DNA from: Aureispira sp964404215
Lineage (GTDB): Bacteria > Bacteroidota > Bacteroidia > Chitinophagales > Saprospiraceae
Reading direction: 5' to 3'
DNA length: 64,000 nucleotides
NCBI GenBank assembly: GCA_964404215.1
Contig: CAYOJF010000004.1
Coordinates: 24,206-88,205 of the forward strand
Under the pieces are notes generated by a model. The model did no database searches, was not told the DNA's origin, and was given only the letters and a program-made list of their open reading frames with translations. Within the stretch, counting starts at the first letter, position 1. The number at the start of each line of letters is the position of its first letter. This document shows positions 8,331-16,893 of the stretch, piece after piece. Both the position numbers and the translations under genes were made by a program.

Positions 8331-9359
8331 TTAGTCGTCTCCGATCAAATACCCTAGCAGCTTATAGGATTCGATATGATCAAATAATACTTTGAGGACT
8401 CCCATAATGGGTAAGGCTACAATAGCACCTGCTGCACCCCAAATTAGACCAAAAGCAATTACTCCCAAAATACTAAAGAGGGGATTTAGATTCAAACTAC
8501 CTCCTACTATCCAGGGTTGTAATATGTAGGACTCAATCAATTGAGCAACTCCCATGACCAAAAAAATGATCATAACATCTGTTAGGGTTCCTCCTGTAGC
8601 AATCGTGATTAGGGCGGCTAAAATTCCTCCTATAAAATTTCCTGCAAAAGGAATAAAAGTCAAAAAGGCTCCTAATACTCCCAGTAATATGGCGTATTTG
8701 ATACCAACTAATAGAAATCCAGCACTATAAGTAACAGCTAAAATACCAATAATAATCATTTTACCAATTAAATAATTTTGAGCAACTTTAGCGGTTTCTT
8801 TTATGGTATTTTCAGCTCTTGTATCATCCTCAAAAAGGGAAATAAAAAATTTGCTAATCCTATTTCTTTCGGTCAGAATTAGAATAGAATAAATCATAGA
8901 AAGGAAGAAGTTAGTCAGAATACTTGCTGTTCCTCCTACAAAGCTAGCGAGTTGATTCGACAAAGAGTCAACTCCTTCAGAAGCGTATTCGTTTTGTTCG
9001 TTGAGTGTAATGCCAAACCAATGCTTTATTGTTTGTTGTAGTTGTTGCTGTACTTGGATTAATTCTGCTTTAATTTCATTCCATTGTTCTGATAATTCTT
9101 GGATTTGCCAACCTAGAATCAATAGGAGTAAAAAGACAAAAAAAACAATCAATCCCGTGCTAATACAGGCTGCTATATACTTATTGGGAATCCATTGTAG
9201 TAGTTTGCTGTGTATGGGGTTAACTAAAAAAGCAAACATAGCTCCATAGGCGATAGGAATGAGTAAAACTTGCCCATAGTAAAGTACCAGTACAGTAGCA
9301 ATGAGAAATAATAAAATAGATAATGCTGTAGGAGTATTTCGCTTATAGCTGGTGTTCAT
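8331..9359 (-). CDS. AI-2E family transporter
   Basis: 342 residues with about seven to eight membrane segments, the large soluble loop between the third and fourth (about residues 90-150) and the family signature near ILGVLGAFLTFIPFAGNFIGG, then PWIVGGSLNLNPL. The family includes the AI-2 exporter TqsA and Na+/H+ antiporters; specificity cannot be told. Monocistronic, between the phosphatase and a lipoprotein gene. Confidence 0.93.
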   Translation of the reverse strand: MNTSYKRNTPTALSILLFLIATVLVLYYGQVLLIPIAYGAMFAFLVNPIHSKLLQWIPNKYIAACISTGLIVFFVFLLLLILGWQIQELSEQWNEIKAELIQVQQQLQQTIKHWFGITLNEQNEYASEGVDSLSNQLASFVGGTASILTNFFLSMIYSILILTERNRISKFFISLFEDDTRAENTIKETAKVAQNYLIGKMIIIGILAVTYSAGFLLVGIKYAILLGVLGAFLTFIPFAGNFIGGILAALITIATGGTLTDVMIIFLVMGVAQLIESYILQPWIVGGSLNLNPLFSILGVIAFGLIWGAAGAIVALPIMGVLKVLFDHIESYKLLGYLIGDD

Positions 9360-9420
9360 AGGAGGAGGTTTTATATTTTACAACGATTGAACAACGTAAT
9401 TGTTCCTCCTCGTTTCTACA

Positions 9421-10185
9421 TCAAGGTTCATAGATCTCTAACTTCAGAAATTTAGTTCTTACTTCTCCGGTTGGAGTTTTACCCTCTTTATCTTTGAAAA
9501 AAATAGTTTTGTAGAATACCTCAGTAGGATAGACGCCATAAATATCTCTTTTGTAGGCACCTTTTTCTACTTCATCAGCTATAATTCCTGCAATATTATT
9601 AAAAAATAGCCGCTCTTGACGAACATAGGTTCCTCCATCTTCATCAATAGTAAGTTTGTTTAGATCGATTTCGTCAAAAGATCTTTGGTAATTTTTGACT
9701 AAATCCTTTAGTGGGATATTAAAATCGCTAGGCGGTTTGTAGTAAGTACTTTTTATACTATCTCGATCTATTATTTCTAAATGTTCAAAAGATTCATAGA
9801 CAGGTTCATTAGGCAAGGTCGTCATAATTTGGTAATGATATATCCAGTGCCCAATTTTGGCTTCATTACCTAGAGGAAAGCTATAGAGCATGACACTGTC
9901 TTTGTCATCATTGACAAGCCATGTTTCATAAATATCATTATCATGTTGGTCAATTGCTCGCCTGATTTTCTGTACAAATTGCCCAGTAAGCATTGCGTGG
10001 AGGCGACCAATATTGCCATCTATTGCAAGATAGTTTTCAGGGTTTTCAAATCCCTTTTTTTTCTTAGAATAAAGTAATGCTGTACTTTTGGAAGTTTCCT
10101 TTGACGATTCTTTAGAGCTACTACAGCTTATGATAAAAGCTACAAGGAGTCCTGAATATAATATTATTTTGAAAGGTTGTTGCAT
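9421..10185 (-). CDS. Lipoprotein, possibly CpcT/CpeT-like fold
   Basis: 254 residues. Signal peptide with lipobox FIISC followed by a Ser/Lys-rich linker. The mature domain (about 55-254) has the sequence GQFVQKIRRA, then IGHWIYHYQIM and DRDSIKSTYYKPP, weakly reminiscent of the chromophore-lyase CpcT/CpeT barrel found in non-photosynthetic bacteria as well. That resemblance is a guess; otherwise unknown lipoprotein. Confidence 0.6.
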   Translation of the reverse strand: MQQPFKIILYSGLLVAFIISCSSSKESSKETSKSTALLYSKKKKGFENPENYLAIDGNIGRLHAMLTGQFVQKIRRAIDQHDNDIYETWLVNDDKDSVMLYSFPLGNEAKIGHWIYHYQIMTTLPNEPVYESFEHLEIIDRDSIKSTYYKPPSDFNIPLKDLVKNYQRSFDEIDLNKLTIDEDGGTYVRQERLFFNNIAGIIADEVEKGAYKRDIYGVYPTEVFYKTIFFKDKEGKTPTGEVRTKFLKLEIYEP

Positions 10186-10306
10186 AGTAATTAAGCGGTA
10201 TTTTTTGATATAAATTAGTTAAACTAAAATAATAAAAAATATCCATAAGTTTACTATGCAAGCGATCTATTGGGATATAGTTTGTGTGTGCTTGATATTT
10301 TAAGCA

Positions 10307-10591
10307 TTAATCTCTTTGAAAACGCTGGGCTATTTTGTCTAGTATTTTTTCGAAGGATCGAAGGAAGATAGAGAGCCCTAATAGTACAGGTATTCCAAAT
10401 ACACCAAAAATTAATACAATGGTGCTATACTGATTAATAACTTGATAACTATCTTTAGGAGCATCTATAGCACCATTGTTGCCAATAATATTCATGATAA
10501 TATAAAGGATTACTGCAAGTACCCAGAGCATTATTCCACCCTTTATAAACCCTCTTGTTTTACCTTGTTTATCTTTTGTCATAGATGTCAT
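10307..10591 (-). CDS. Small two-helix membrane protein
   Basis: 94 residues: a basic N-terminus, membrane segments at about 19-37 and 56-76, and a basic amphipathic tail. ATG at 10582 (fourth residue) is an alternative start. Ends 20 bases... the stop lies 120 bases beyond the lipoprotein start and the gene starts 20 bases after the glycosyltransferase stop, so it may share a transcript with that upstream gene. No family recognised. Confidence 0.65.
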   Translation of the reverse strand: MTSMTKDKQGKTRGFIKGGIMLWVLAVILYIIMNIIGNNGAIDAPKDSYQVINQYSTIVLIFGVFGIPVLLGLSIFLRSFEKILDKIAQRFQRD

Positions 10592-10610
10592 CTTTTATTA
10601 TCAAAGAATA

Positions 10611-11360
10611 TTATCGAGTGCTGCCACGTTTGATTGCTTTCAGAACAATCCAAATGTGCTGACGAACAGTAGCGAAAAGACCAAAGTGTTTTTGAAGTAT
10701 TTCAAACCGCTGTTTTAGAGAAGCTTTACGCTGTTTAGTAGAAATTCCACCTTCTACAAAACGGCAAAGATAAATACCTGTATCTCGGACTTTAGTCGTT
10801 TTTTTCAAAATATTAATGACCCAATCTAAGTCTCCAACTAGTGGGTATTGTAAATCATATTTAGGAGCAATTGATCTGCGAACGATCATAGCTTGATGCC
10901 CAATGACCATTCCGTCTAATAATGTTCTCCAAGTTAACTGTGCTGCCACAGGGTGTTTTTTTCGAGCTTCTAGCGAACGTTCATTTCCCGCTTCGTCTAC
11001 CATACGTGTTTTTCCATAGATAAAGTCTTCTTCGGCATACCCTTGCATCGCTTTGGATAGCGTGTCTGGAGCAAATATTTGATCGTCTGCATGGATGTAC
11101 CATATGAAATCCCCTGTTGCATGTTCGATGCCTTTATTCATGGCATCAAATGTATTTTTATCTGCTTCACTAACTATCTTATCAATATGCGACTGGTATT
11201 GTTGAACAACGGCCAATGTATTATCTTTGGACAAGCCATCAATAATAACATACTCGATGTTTGGATAATCTTGAGCAAGGACACTTTTGATTGTTTTTTC
11301 AATTGTTTTTCCTGCATTGTAGCAGACTGTGATAATCGAAACTTTAGGTAGGCTAGACAT
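10611..11360 (-). CDS. Glycosyltransferase family 2
   Basis: 249 residues. GT-A fold signatures: PKVSIITVCYNAGKTIEKTI at the N-terminus, YVIIDGLSKDNT, AMNKGIEHATGDFIWYIHADD with a D-x-D-like HADD metal site, then VIGHQAMIVRR. Transfers a sugar from a nucleotide donor, probably onto a surface polysaccharide or glycolipid at the cytoplasmic face. Not next to other polysaccharide genes, so acceptor unknown. Confidence 0.92.
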   Translation of the reverse strand: MSSLPKVSIITVCYNAGKTIEKTIKSVLAQDYPNIEYVIIDGLSKDNTLAVVQQYQSHIDKIVSEADKNTFDAMNKGIEHATGDFIWYIHADDQIFAPDTLSKAMQGYAEEDFIYGKTRMVDEAGNERSLEARKKHPVAAQLTWRTLLDGMVIGHQAMIVRRSIAPKYDLQYPLVGDLDWVINILKKTTKVRDTGIYLCRFVEGGISTKQRKASLKQRFEILQKHFGLFATVRQHIWIVLKAIKRGSTR

Positions 11361-11456
11361 AAATATTGTAAATAGGATTAGATAATAATCTATGAGACAC
11401 CAAAATACATCAAAATTTTAGTACCCTTAGCTTTCTATCCACAAAATCCTTTTTTG

Positions 11457-11464
11457 TATCTTTG
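11457..11464 (+). promoter_or_regulatory. Promoter -7 element
   Basis: TATCTTTG matches TAnnTTTG, 82 bases before the ATG at 11547. I see no good TTTG at the expected upstream distance, so this is a half match only. Confidence 0.35.
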
Positions 11465-11546
11465 TATCTAGACATATATTTACGTTTAGTTTTACCACAA
11501 AACTGTTTCTACTAAAACAACCTCGCTATTTTAAAAACACAACTCC

Positions 11547-12095
11547 ATGAGTATTGTTGACAAACTAATTAACTCAGAAGATTTTCCTGACAAACACGAA
11601 TCGTTGGCAGATGGTATTGATATGCTATTACCTTATATTTGGCGGTTTAGCGAAGGATTAGAAGAGTTTAGTTTCTATACCAACAAAAGATGGATAGAGG
11701 TGCGTGGTGATGTGAATTTTCACGAATCTATATTGCATGTATTCAAAGATTCTGGAGAGTATCTGCGAATCATGGAAGGAGATATCGCTACAGGGAGTTG
11801 GTCTTTTGATATCAATGGTTTTATACTGAAGTATAAAGGGGGATATGAGTTATATGAATTGTCTTTTTTGAGTGAAAGCTTTTTTATTTTGAGAAAGCAT
11901 GGGGATCATGTTGCCAAAGGACGTGGTCCTAAGTACCTTTTCTTTACGACAGAAGTCATCAAATATAAGTATCAATGGCCAGAAATACTTTCTTTGATGT
12001 TCAATACGATCTACAAACAGAATAGTAATTACTTGTTTATTCTCGTCATCTTTATTGTGGCTATTGGCTTGATGGTTTTCTTTTCATTGGGGTAA
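11547..12095 (+). CDS. Unknown protein with C-terminal membrane anchor
   Basis: 182 residues. Soluble, acidic N-terminal domain (about 1-155, aromatic-rich, no recognised motif) and a single C-terminal hydrophobic segment (YLFILVIFIVAIGLMVFFS), giving a tail-anchored topology with the bulk probably in the cytoplasm. Stop and the next start overlap by one base (TAATG), so it is translationally coupled to the zincin-like lipoprotein at 12095 and likely works with it. Confidence 0.75.
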   Translation: MSIVDKLINSEDFPDKHESLADGIDMLLPYIWRFSEGLEEFSFYTNKRWIEVRGDVNFHESILHVFKDSGEYLRIMEGDIATGSWSFDINGFILKYKGGYELYELSFLSESFFILRKHGDHVAKGRGPKYLFFTTEVIKYKYQWPEILSLMFNTIYKQNSNYLFILVIFIVAIGLMVFFSLG

Positions 12096-13264
12096 TGCAG
12101 TACCAACAAAGATATTTTAATTCCGTATGCTTTCTTCTGATAGGGAGTGTGTTATTTCTATGTAGATGTACTACAACATCTTCTCCTAGTTCTGAAACAG
12201 TCGCTGAGGAACTTTTTATGCACTCCAATGCTTTTTTGGACACTATCAGTAAGGATTCCAATAAATTAAAGATCCAGCAGACAGTAGTTGATTTTTTGCA
12301 AACTAAAAATGAAACTGCTCGTAAGAATCCTTATTGGTTGTCGGCTGATTTTGAGCGTTATAGCTACCCTTACTTAGATATTTATCAGATAGAGGAAGAT
12401 GGTCACTACCAACCTACGTTGTTGGATATTGTTACGATAGAGGAAGGGAGGTGCTATACTGTGAAAATAGCGTTTCTAGCGGGGCGAAATATTCACAGCA
12501 TTTATAACTTTTTGGCAACGAAACAAAGAGGAGGACATTTTCTATTTTCCAGAATATTAGATCATAATACTTACACTTGGGAGCGTCAAAAGGTAGGAAC
12601 GATCAATTATATTATTTCACCTCAGCATCAGTTTCGTCAAGAAGAAGGGATTCGTTTAGATAGTTTTAATAAAGAGATCGCCTCTTTCTTTGATATCAAC
12701 CCTATTGCATTGACTTATTATCTATGCCTTGATCCCCATGAGCTTTTTTCTATCAGAGGGTTTGATTATCATCCGATGATGTACAAATTTGATACTGGTG
12801 GGCAAAATGAGAGTTGGGGTAATCGGATTTATGCTGGCAACAATAGTGCTTGGTATCCACATGAGGTAATTCATAGCTATACCTACGCTTTATATGGAAA
12901 GTCTATTCATCGTGTTTTCGATGAAGGATTAGCTACGTATCTAGGTGGTAGCAATGAACGTTCATTGGGTAAGCATCTTCAGAATCTCCGCAATTATTTA
13001 GTCGAAAACCCTAGTGTCAAGGTCTATAATTTATTGTATCATAGTACAGAAATTAATAATCGGGCTACTAATTGTTTATATGCTATAGGAGGATTGCTTT
13101 GTAAGGTAGTGCTGGAAGAAAAAGGAAGAAAAAGCTTGTTTCAATTGCTGAAAGGGGGGAAGACAAAGAAGGACTTTCAAAATAGTTTGAAGTTATTTTT
13201 TGGTATTCATTCCAATGAAGATTTAGATCAATTTGTAAGAGAAAAACTAGCGATAGAGTCATAA
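12095..13264 (+). CDS. Lipoprotein with gluzincin-like HExxH motif
   Basis: 389 residues. Hydrophobic N-terminus ending in Cys (FLCRC, a poor lipobox) so exported, possibly lipidated. Around residue 265 the sequence PHEVIHSYTYALYG gives HEVIH, followed 20 residues later by DEGLATYLGG, the E-x-x-A-x-Y helix that supplies the third zinc ligand in peptidase-MA/M1-like gluzincins. Known of the fold: zinc metallopeptidases. Inferred: an envelope peptidase of unknown substrate, coupled to the preceding tail-anchored protein. Confidence 0.75.
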   Translation: MQYQQRYFNSVCFLLIGSVLFLCRCTTTSSPSSETVAEELFMHSNAFLDTISKDSNKLKIQQTVVDFLQTKNETARKNPYWLSADFERYSYPYLDIYQIEEDGHYQPTLLDIVTIEEGRCYTVKIAFLAGRNIHSIYNFLATKQRGGHFLFSRILDHNTYTWERQKVGTINYIISPQHQFRQEEGIRLDSFNKEIASFFDINPIALTYYLCLDPHELFSIRGFDYHPMMYKFDTGGQNESWGNRIYAGNNSAWYPHEVIHSYTYALYGKSIHRVFDEGLATYLGGSNERSLGKHLQNLRNYLVENPSVKVYNLLYHSTEINNRATNCLYAIGGLLCKVVLEEKGRKSLFQLLKGGKTKKDFQNSLKLFFGIHSNEDLDQFVREKLAIES

Positions 13265-13270
13265 GCTTTA

Positions 13271-13681
13271 TTACTCAACAATCCATTCTTGTGTTCCACC
13301 AGGAGCACTAGGGAAGTCTAGATTTTGTAGTTGTAATGCAAAGTTAGAGTGCATGAAAATTGTTGCTTGGCTTTGGGTTTGGCTACCACCACTTTTGTCT
13401 TGTAATATAAAATCTCCTCTACCACTAATACCGTCTCTAATCGTTGGTCTTATGTCAAACCATTTGGTCTCTCCTAGTACAAAGTTACTGCTATTGGGTA
13501 CAAAGGTAACGGTAGCCGTATTGCCTTGTACTTTTACTCTAAGGCTATCTGATCGGCTGTCAGTACTGGACATTCTACGCCAAGTGCCTTCTAGCACACT
13601 GATATCATAGGCAGGTTGTGGTTTCTGACAAGCAGAAAAACTGAGCCAAATAATAGCTAACAGACAAATTGAGTATTTCAT
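13271..13681 (-). CDS. Small lipoprotein, lipocalin-like
   Basis: 136 residues. Lipobox-like SFSAC with mature Cys near residue 18, then a beta-rich domain starting ISVLEGTWRR, the G-x-W opening typical of lipocalin-like lipoproteins. Convergent with the zincin gene (6 bases between). It follows the methyltransferase on the same strand with one base between stop and start regions, so the pair is probably co-transcribed. Function unknown. Confidence 0.75.
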   Translation of the reverse strand: MKYSICLLAIIWLSFSACQKPQPAYDISVLEGTWRRMSSTDSRSDSLRVKVQGNTATVTFVPNSSNFVLGETKWFDIRPTIRDGISGRGDFILQDKSGGSQTQSQATIFMHSNFALQLQNLDFPSAPGGTQEWIVE

Positions 13682-13682
13682 A

Positions 13683-14438
13683 TTATAGGGTGCTTTTTTT
13701 GAGTTTTACATAATAAGTCATTGCTTCCTCTAGAGATACTTTAGGGATGAAATCTCCAGTGCGATAGTCCATTTTGCCACCAGGTCGAATCGTAACTATT
13801 TCAAGTCCGGTTCCTTCTAGTAATAGATTAAGATCAGCTGGAGTGTAGCATCGTAAAGATTGGCACATAACCTGCTCAGGCTTACCGTATGGCCACCATT
13901 TGTCAATAATTCGACTTTCAATTGGATCAAATTCATGCCTTCGCATACAAACTCCAATATCCATCTCTTTTCCTTGAGCAATGCCTCCCCAATGCCAGGT
14001 AGATCCTACCTCTATGATGGCACAGCCTTCAGGAGATAGCCAAGTGGCTATCCGTTGGAGTAATGTTCTTTGTTCGGCATCTTTTCCTATTCCGAAACTA
14101 TCAAAATAACAGATAAGGTCAAATGTTTGTTCGAGGGAAATATTATAGAAATCACCCTGTAACATCTGGATTCCATAGCGATAAAATTGCTCCAAAGAAG
14201 CTTGATGTGCTACAGATTCTTCTAGTAATTCGATGGTGGTGAGTTCATGCCCTAGTTGAGCGAGTGCAAAGGCCGTTTGACCTCCTCCTGCTCCTAATTC
14301 TAGTATTTTTTTGGGGTGAGGGTCGGTCATTTCGTTGACTAATGCGGCACGCAAATGATGCTCTGCTTCAATGGGGCCCAAATAGGCTCCAAACCAGCTA
14401 TTTTGTTTGCTGTAAAATTCTTTGACCCAGCTTTCCAT
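13683..14438 (-). CDS. Class I SAM-dependent methyltransferase
   Basis: 251 residues. Rossmann motif I ILELGAGGGQTAFALA binds SAM, acidic end of beta2 as TIELLEES, motif IV region FDLICYFDSFG and a late EVGSTWHWGG. Small-molecule methyltransferase type; substrate not predictable. Together with the lipocalin-like lipoprotein downstream and the membrane protein upstream it sits in a run of minus-strand genes without clear pathway. Confidence 0.88.
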   Translation of the reverse strand: MESWVKEFYSKQNSWFGAYLGPIEAEHHLRAALVNEMTDPHPKKILELGAGGGQTAFALAQLGHELTTIELLEESVAHQASLEQFYRYGIQMLQGDFYNISLEQTFDLICYFDSFGIGKDAEQRTLLQRIATWLSPEGCAIIEVGSTWHWGGIAQGKEMDIGVCMRRHEFDPIESRIIDKWWPYGKPEQVMCQSLRCYTPADLNLLLEGTGLEIVTIRPGGKMDYRTGDFIPKVSLEEAMTYYVKLKKSTL

Positions 14439-14493
14439 AAGGTAAGGATTTATTTAGATATGCTCCTGTCGTATGCTCTTAAAGACTCTCTGA

Positions 14494-14961
14494 TTAGTCT
14501 TCTTCAAAATCAATCAAATGTTGTTCTAGTTTGATAGGAGGGGAAGTCGGGACAGGAGGTTCAGCTAAGAATTGATAACTAATGGCAATAATAACAGTTG
14601 CTGTACCCCACAGTAAACCACCTAATTGCCAACTAAAATTTTCTAATAAAAAAGGATACCCCATAAAGATAAATATTATTAGTAAAAGTAGTTTGTCAAA
14701 GAGCCACTTATTCGTTAGTAGGATAACCCAGGTTCTTATTTCGGGAGTTTTGAGCCACCAGAGAGCTAGTACCATCAAATTGGTTAACCACCTAAAGCTC
14801 CACAGAATAGACATATCATCATAGGCAGCATCTTGCTGATGGATGGCTTGTTGCCACATAGCAGTTTCTATCTCTAGTCCCCACCAACTATCTGCGAATG
14901 GCAGTCCATAGGAAACCAAATAGAGTACTAGGCCAATATTGAATAGCCAGTTGGCTTTCAT
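14494..14961 (-). CDS. Unknown four-helix membrane protein
   Basis: 155 residues with membrane segments at about 5-22, 52-67, 85-103 and 112-131 and a Pro-rich acidic C-terminal tail. Tryptophan-rich loops. No family recognised. Same strand as the flanking PrsW-like and methyltransferase genes with gaps of about 55 bases, so an operon is possible. Confidence 0.7.
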   Translation of the reverse strand: MKANWLFNIGLVLYLVSYGLPFADSWWGLEIETAMWQQAIHQQDAAYDDMSILWSFRWLTNLMVLALWWLKTPEIRTWVILLTNKWLFDKLLLLIIFIFMGYPFLLENFSWQLGGLLWGTATVIIAISYQFLAEPPVPTSPPIKLEQHLIDFEED

Positions 14962-15016
14962 AGTGTCAATAGATTAAAATAAACTAAAAACACAGTGCCT
15001 CCCATGCCTGTGTCTA

Positions 15017-15709
15017 TTATACTCGGTAGGGGGAAATGCGGTCGTGATTACGAAGAAATAGCAAGGAGGTAAATAATCCACCTACTAGTGTGAATACAAT
15101 TAGAGCCATTCCCATTTGCATGAAAACAAAAAAGTCATACAATCCATGCAACGCAATTGCTCCCGCTAGCCCATATAATAAAGAGCGATTGCTCTTGGTA
15201 GCGATAAATTTAGAAGCTCCTACGTAATACCCCATGACTATAGCAAAAATAGCGTGTGCGGGCACTGCGGTGAACATTCGTAATAAACCAGTCTGAAAGG
15301 CAATATTAATGTCTTCAGGACGAATAACAACGTAGAGTATGTTTTCTAGTGTAGCAAACCCCATACTTATCATTACAGAATAAACAATTCCATCCATTGG
15401 TTCATTGAAACAACTTTTTTTGTAGATGAAATAGCGTAGAAAGATGAATTTGACAAATTCCTCACTAAAAGCAATGACAATAAAGGAAAAGGTGAAGGTC
15501 ATGAAAGCATCATGTTTGTCATTGATGATGCCTAAATCTCGAATACCAAATTCTTCCATTTTGATAGCAGGGTAGGTGCTAATCACTCCAAAAAGAAAAC
15601 AGATTGATAGGTAGAAGAGAGGCTCTTTCTCATAGCGATCTCGCCAATAGATATAGGCTATGGTCAATATTCCAGGTAAGATGGCTAATAAAAGCAGTAA
15701 GATTTTCAT
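15017..15709 (-). CDS. PrsW family intramembrane metalloprotease
   Basis: 230 residues, about seven membrane segments. Family hallmarks: YWRDRYEKEP after the first helix, the E-E pair in SEEFVKF at about residue 82, a helix with AVPAHAIFAI, and H-G-L-Y-D-F near the C-terminus, supplying glutamate and histidine metal ligands. PrsW of Bacillus cleaves the anti-sigma factor RsiW; here a STAS anti-sigma-antagonist gene lies just upstream, but target is unknown. Confidence 0.9.
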   Translation of the reverse strand: MKILLLLLAILPGILTIAYIYWRDRYEKEPLFYLSICFLFGVISTYPAIKMEEFGIRDLGIINDKHDAFMTFTFSFIVIAFSEEFVKFIFLRYFIYKKSCFNEPMDGIVYSVMISMGFATLENILYVVIRPEDINIAFQTGLLRMFTAVPAHAIFAIVMGYYVGASKFIATKSNRSLLYGLAGAIALHGLYDFFVFMQMGMALIVFTLVGGLFTSLLFLRNHDRISPYRV

Positions 15710-15732
15710 GAGGAACGGGGGCTAGTAAGGCG

Positions 15733-16068
15733 TTATTCCGAAAAAGAAGCAATAGCAAGTTCGACACTGTCATGTACTGAAAAGGCAGAGTGTAGGCGAG
15801 TGACTAGGAGAATTTTCTTGATCGTTTCCGAAAGATTAGCAATCGCAACTTCTCCTCCAGCACTTCGAGCACGAGTCAATATAGAGATTAAAAACGTCAA
15901 TCCAATACTACTCATGTAAGACATTGTCTCCAGATTGACCACAAAATTAACGTGTCCCTGCTGTATGAGTTCTTGTACTGCTTGAATTATTTCTTGGTTA
16001 TCGGTAGGGTCAATTAAGCTATCTACCTCCAAAACTTGGATGTTGTCCTGTAATGTAAATGTATACAT
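15733..16068 (-). CDS. STAS-domain anti-sigma factor antagonist
   Basis: 111 residues covering a single STAS domain: VDSLIDPTDNQEI, NFVVNLETMSYMSSIGLTFL with the serine that is phosphorylated in SpoIIAA-like proteins, and RSAGGEVAIANL. Such proteins bind anti-sigma kinases or act in stressosome-type switches. No partner kinase is nearby; it lies 23 bases upstream of the PrsW-like gene and may be co-transcribed. Confidence 0.9.
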   Translation of the reverse strand: MYTFTLQDNIQVLEVDSLIDPTDNQEIIQAVQELIQQGHVNFVVNLETMSYMSSIGLTFLISILTRARSAGGEVAIANLSETIKKILLVTRLHSAFSVHDSVELAIASFSE

Positions 16069-16116
16069 GCTCTGAGTGCGTATGAATATAAAAAATATAC
16101 TAAAAGAGAAAGCGTC

Positions 16117-16590
16117 CTATTTTCGACCTAGTTTTTCACGAGCTTCTTTACTATACCCATAAAATGTAAGAGAATGGTGTGTGATTTCGAAACCTAAAAT
16201 TTCTGACACCATTTCTTTGATCTGTTGAATTCTTGGATCGCAAAACTCAAATACTTCCCCTGTTTCGATACAAACAGCATGGTCGTGCTGTTTAGAGCCA
16301 TAAGATTTCTCGTATTGAGCCAAGTTTTTACCAAACTGATGTTTACGAACCAAATCACAAGAAACCAATAGTTCTAATGTATTGTAAACCGTCGCTCTAC
16401 TGACACGATAGTTTTGCGTCTTCATGTGAATGTAAAGTGCTTCTGCATCAAAGTGATCGTAACGTTTGTAGATTTCCTCTAATATTGCGAATCGTTCGGG
16501 AGTTTTGCGAAGACGATTTTTCTCTAAATATTGAGAAAAAATCTTAATGACTTCTTTAATAATTTTATCGTCTTTTTGATTGCTTGCCAT
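16117..16590 (-). CDS. fur: Fur family transcriptional regulator
   Basis: 157 residues. Winged-helix DNA-binding half (TPERFAILEEIYKRYDHFDAEALY, then RVSRATVYNTLELL) and dimerisation half with HDHAVCIETGEVFEF and a late HHSLTFYG. Metal-site histidines are present; the two CxxC pairs of classical Fur are not. Ferric uptake or peroxide-type regulator; which metal is uncertain. A -7 element TATCTTTG lies on the minus strand at 16634-16641, 44 bases upstream. Confidence 0.9.
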   Translation of the reverse strand: MASNQKDDKIIKEVIKIFSQYLEKNRLRKTPERFAILEEIYKRYDHFDAEALYIHMKTQNYRVSRATVYNTLELLVSCDLVRKHQFGKNLAQYEKSYGSKQHDHAVCIETGEVFEFCDPRIQQIKEMVSEILGFEITHHSLTFYGYSKEAREKLGRK

Positions 16591-16633
16591 GGTTATTCGT
16601 TGATTCGTAAGAATTCTATAATGGTGTATCTAA

Positions 16634-16641
16634 CAAAGATA
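16634..16641 (-). promoter_or_regulatory. Promoter -7 element for the Fur-family gene
   Basis: CAAAGATA on the + strand is TATCTTTG on the minus strand. No clear TTTG at the usual distance upstream. Confidence 0.4.
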
Positions 16642-16693
16642 ACAATTAATTGGTTGTTTGGGAATATAGGTTTTAAGAGACCCTAAAATAAAA

Positions 16694-16730
16694 ATAACCT
16701 TTTGCCAACAAATGTCAGTCAAAAGGTTAT
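16694..16730 (-). terminator. Terminator after tRNA-Phe
   Basis: Arms ATAACCTTTTG and CAAAAGGTTAT, 11 base pairs, followed on the minus strand by TTTTATTTT. It lies 16 bases downstream of the tRNA. Confidence 0.8.
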
Positions 16731-16745
16731 CTAAAAGTTTGATTG

Positions 16746-16818
16746 TGGTCTCGGGCGGACTCGAACCGCCGACACACGGATTTTCAGTCCGATGCTCTAC
16801 CAGCTGAGCTACGAAACC
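16746..16818 (-). tRNA. tRNA-Phe (GAA)
   Basis: 73 bases. Acceptor GGTTTCG pairs with CGAGACC, discriminator A; D arm GCTC/GAGC; anticodon loop CTGAAAA giving GAA; T arm with GTTCGAGTC. CCA is not encoded. Canonical sequence, quite unlike the second tRNA-Phe in the array at 49537. Confidence 0.95.
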
Positions 16819-16893
16819 AACCAGTTGTGCTTTAAAGCGACACAAATATAAGACATTAGGAATCTATTATCCAAATGTTTTCTAAAAAAAGAT

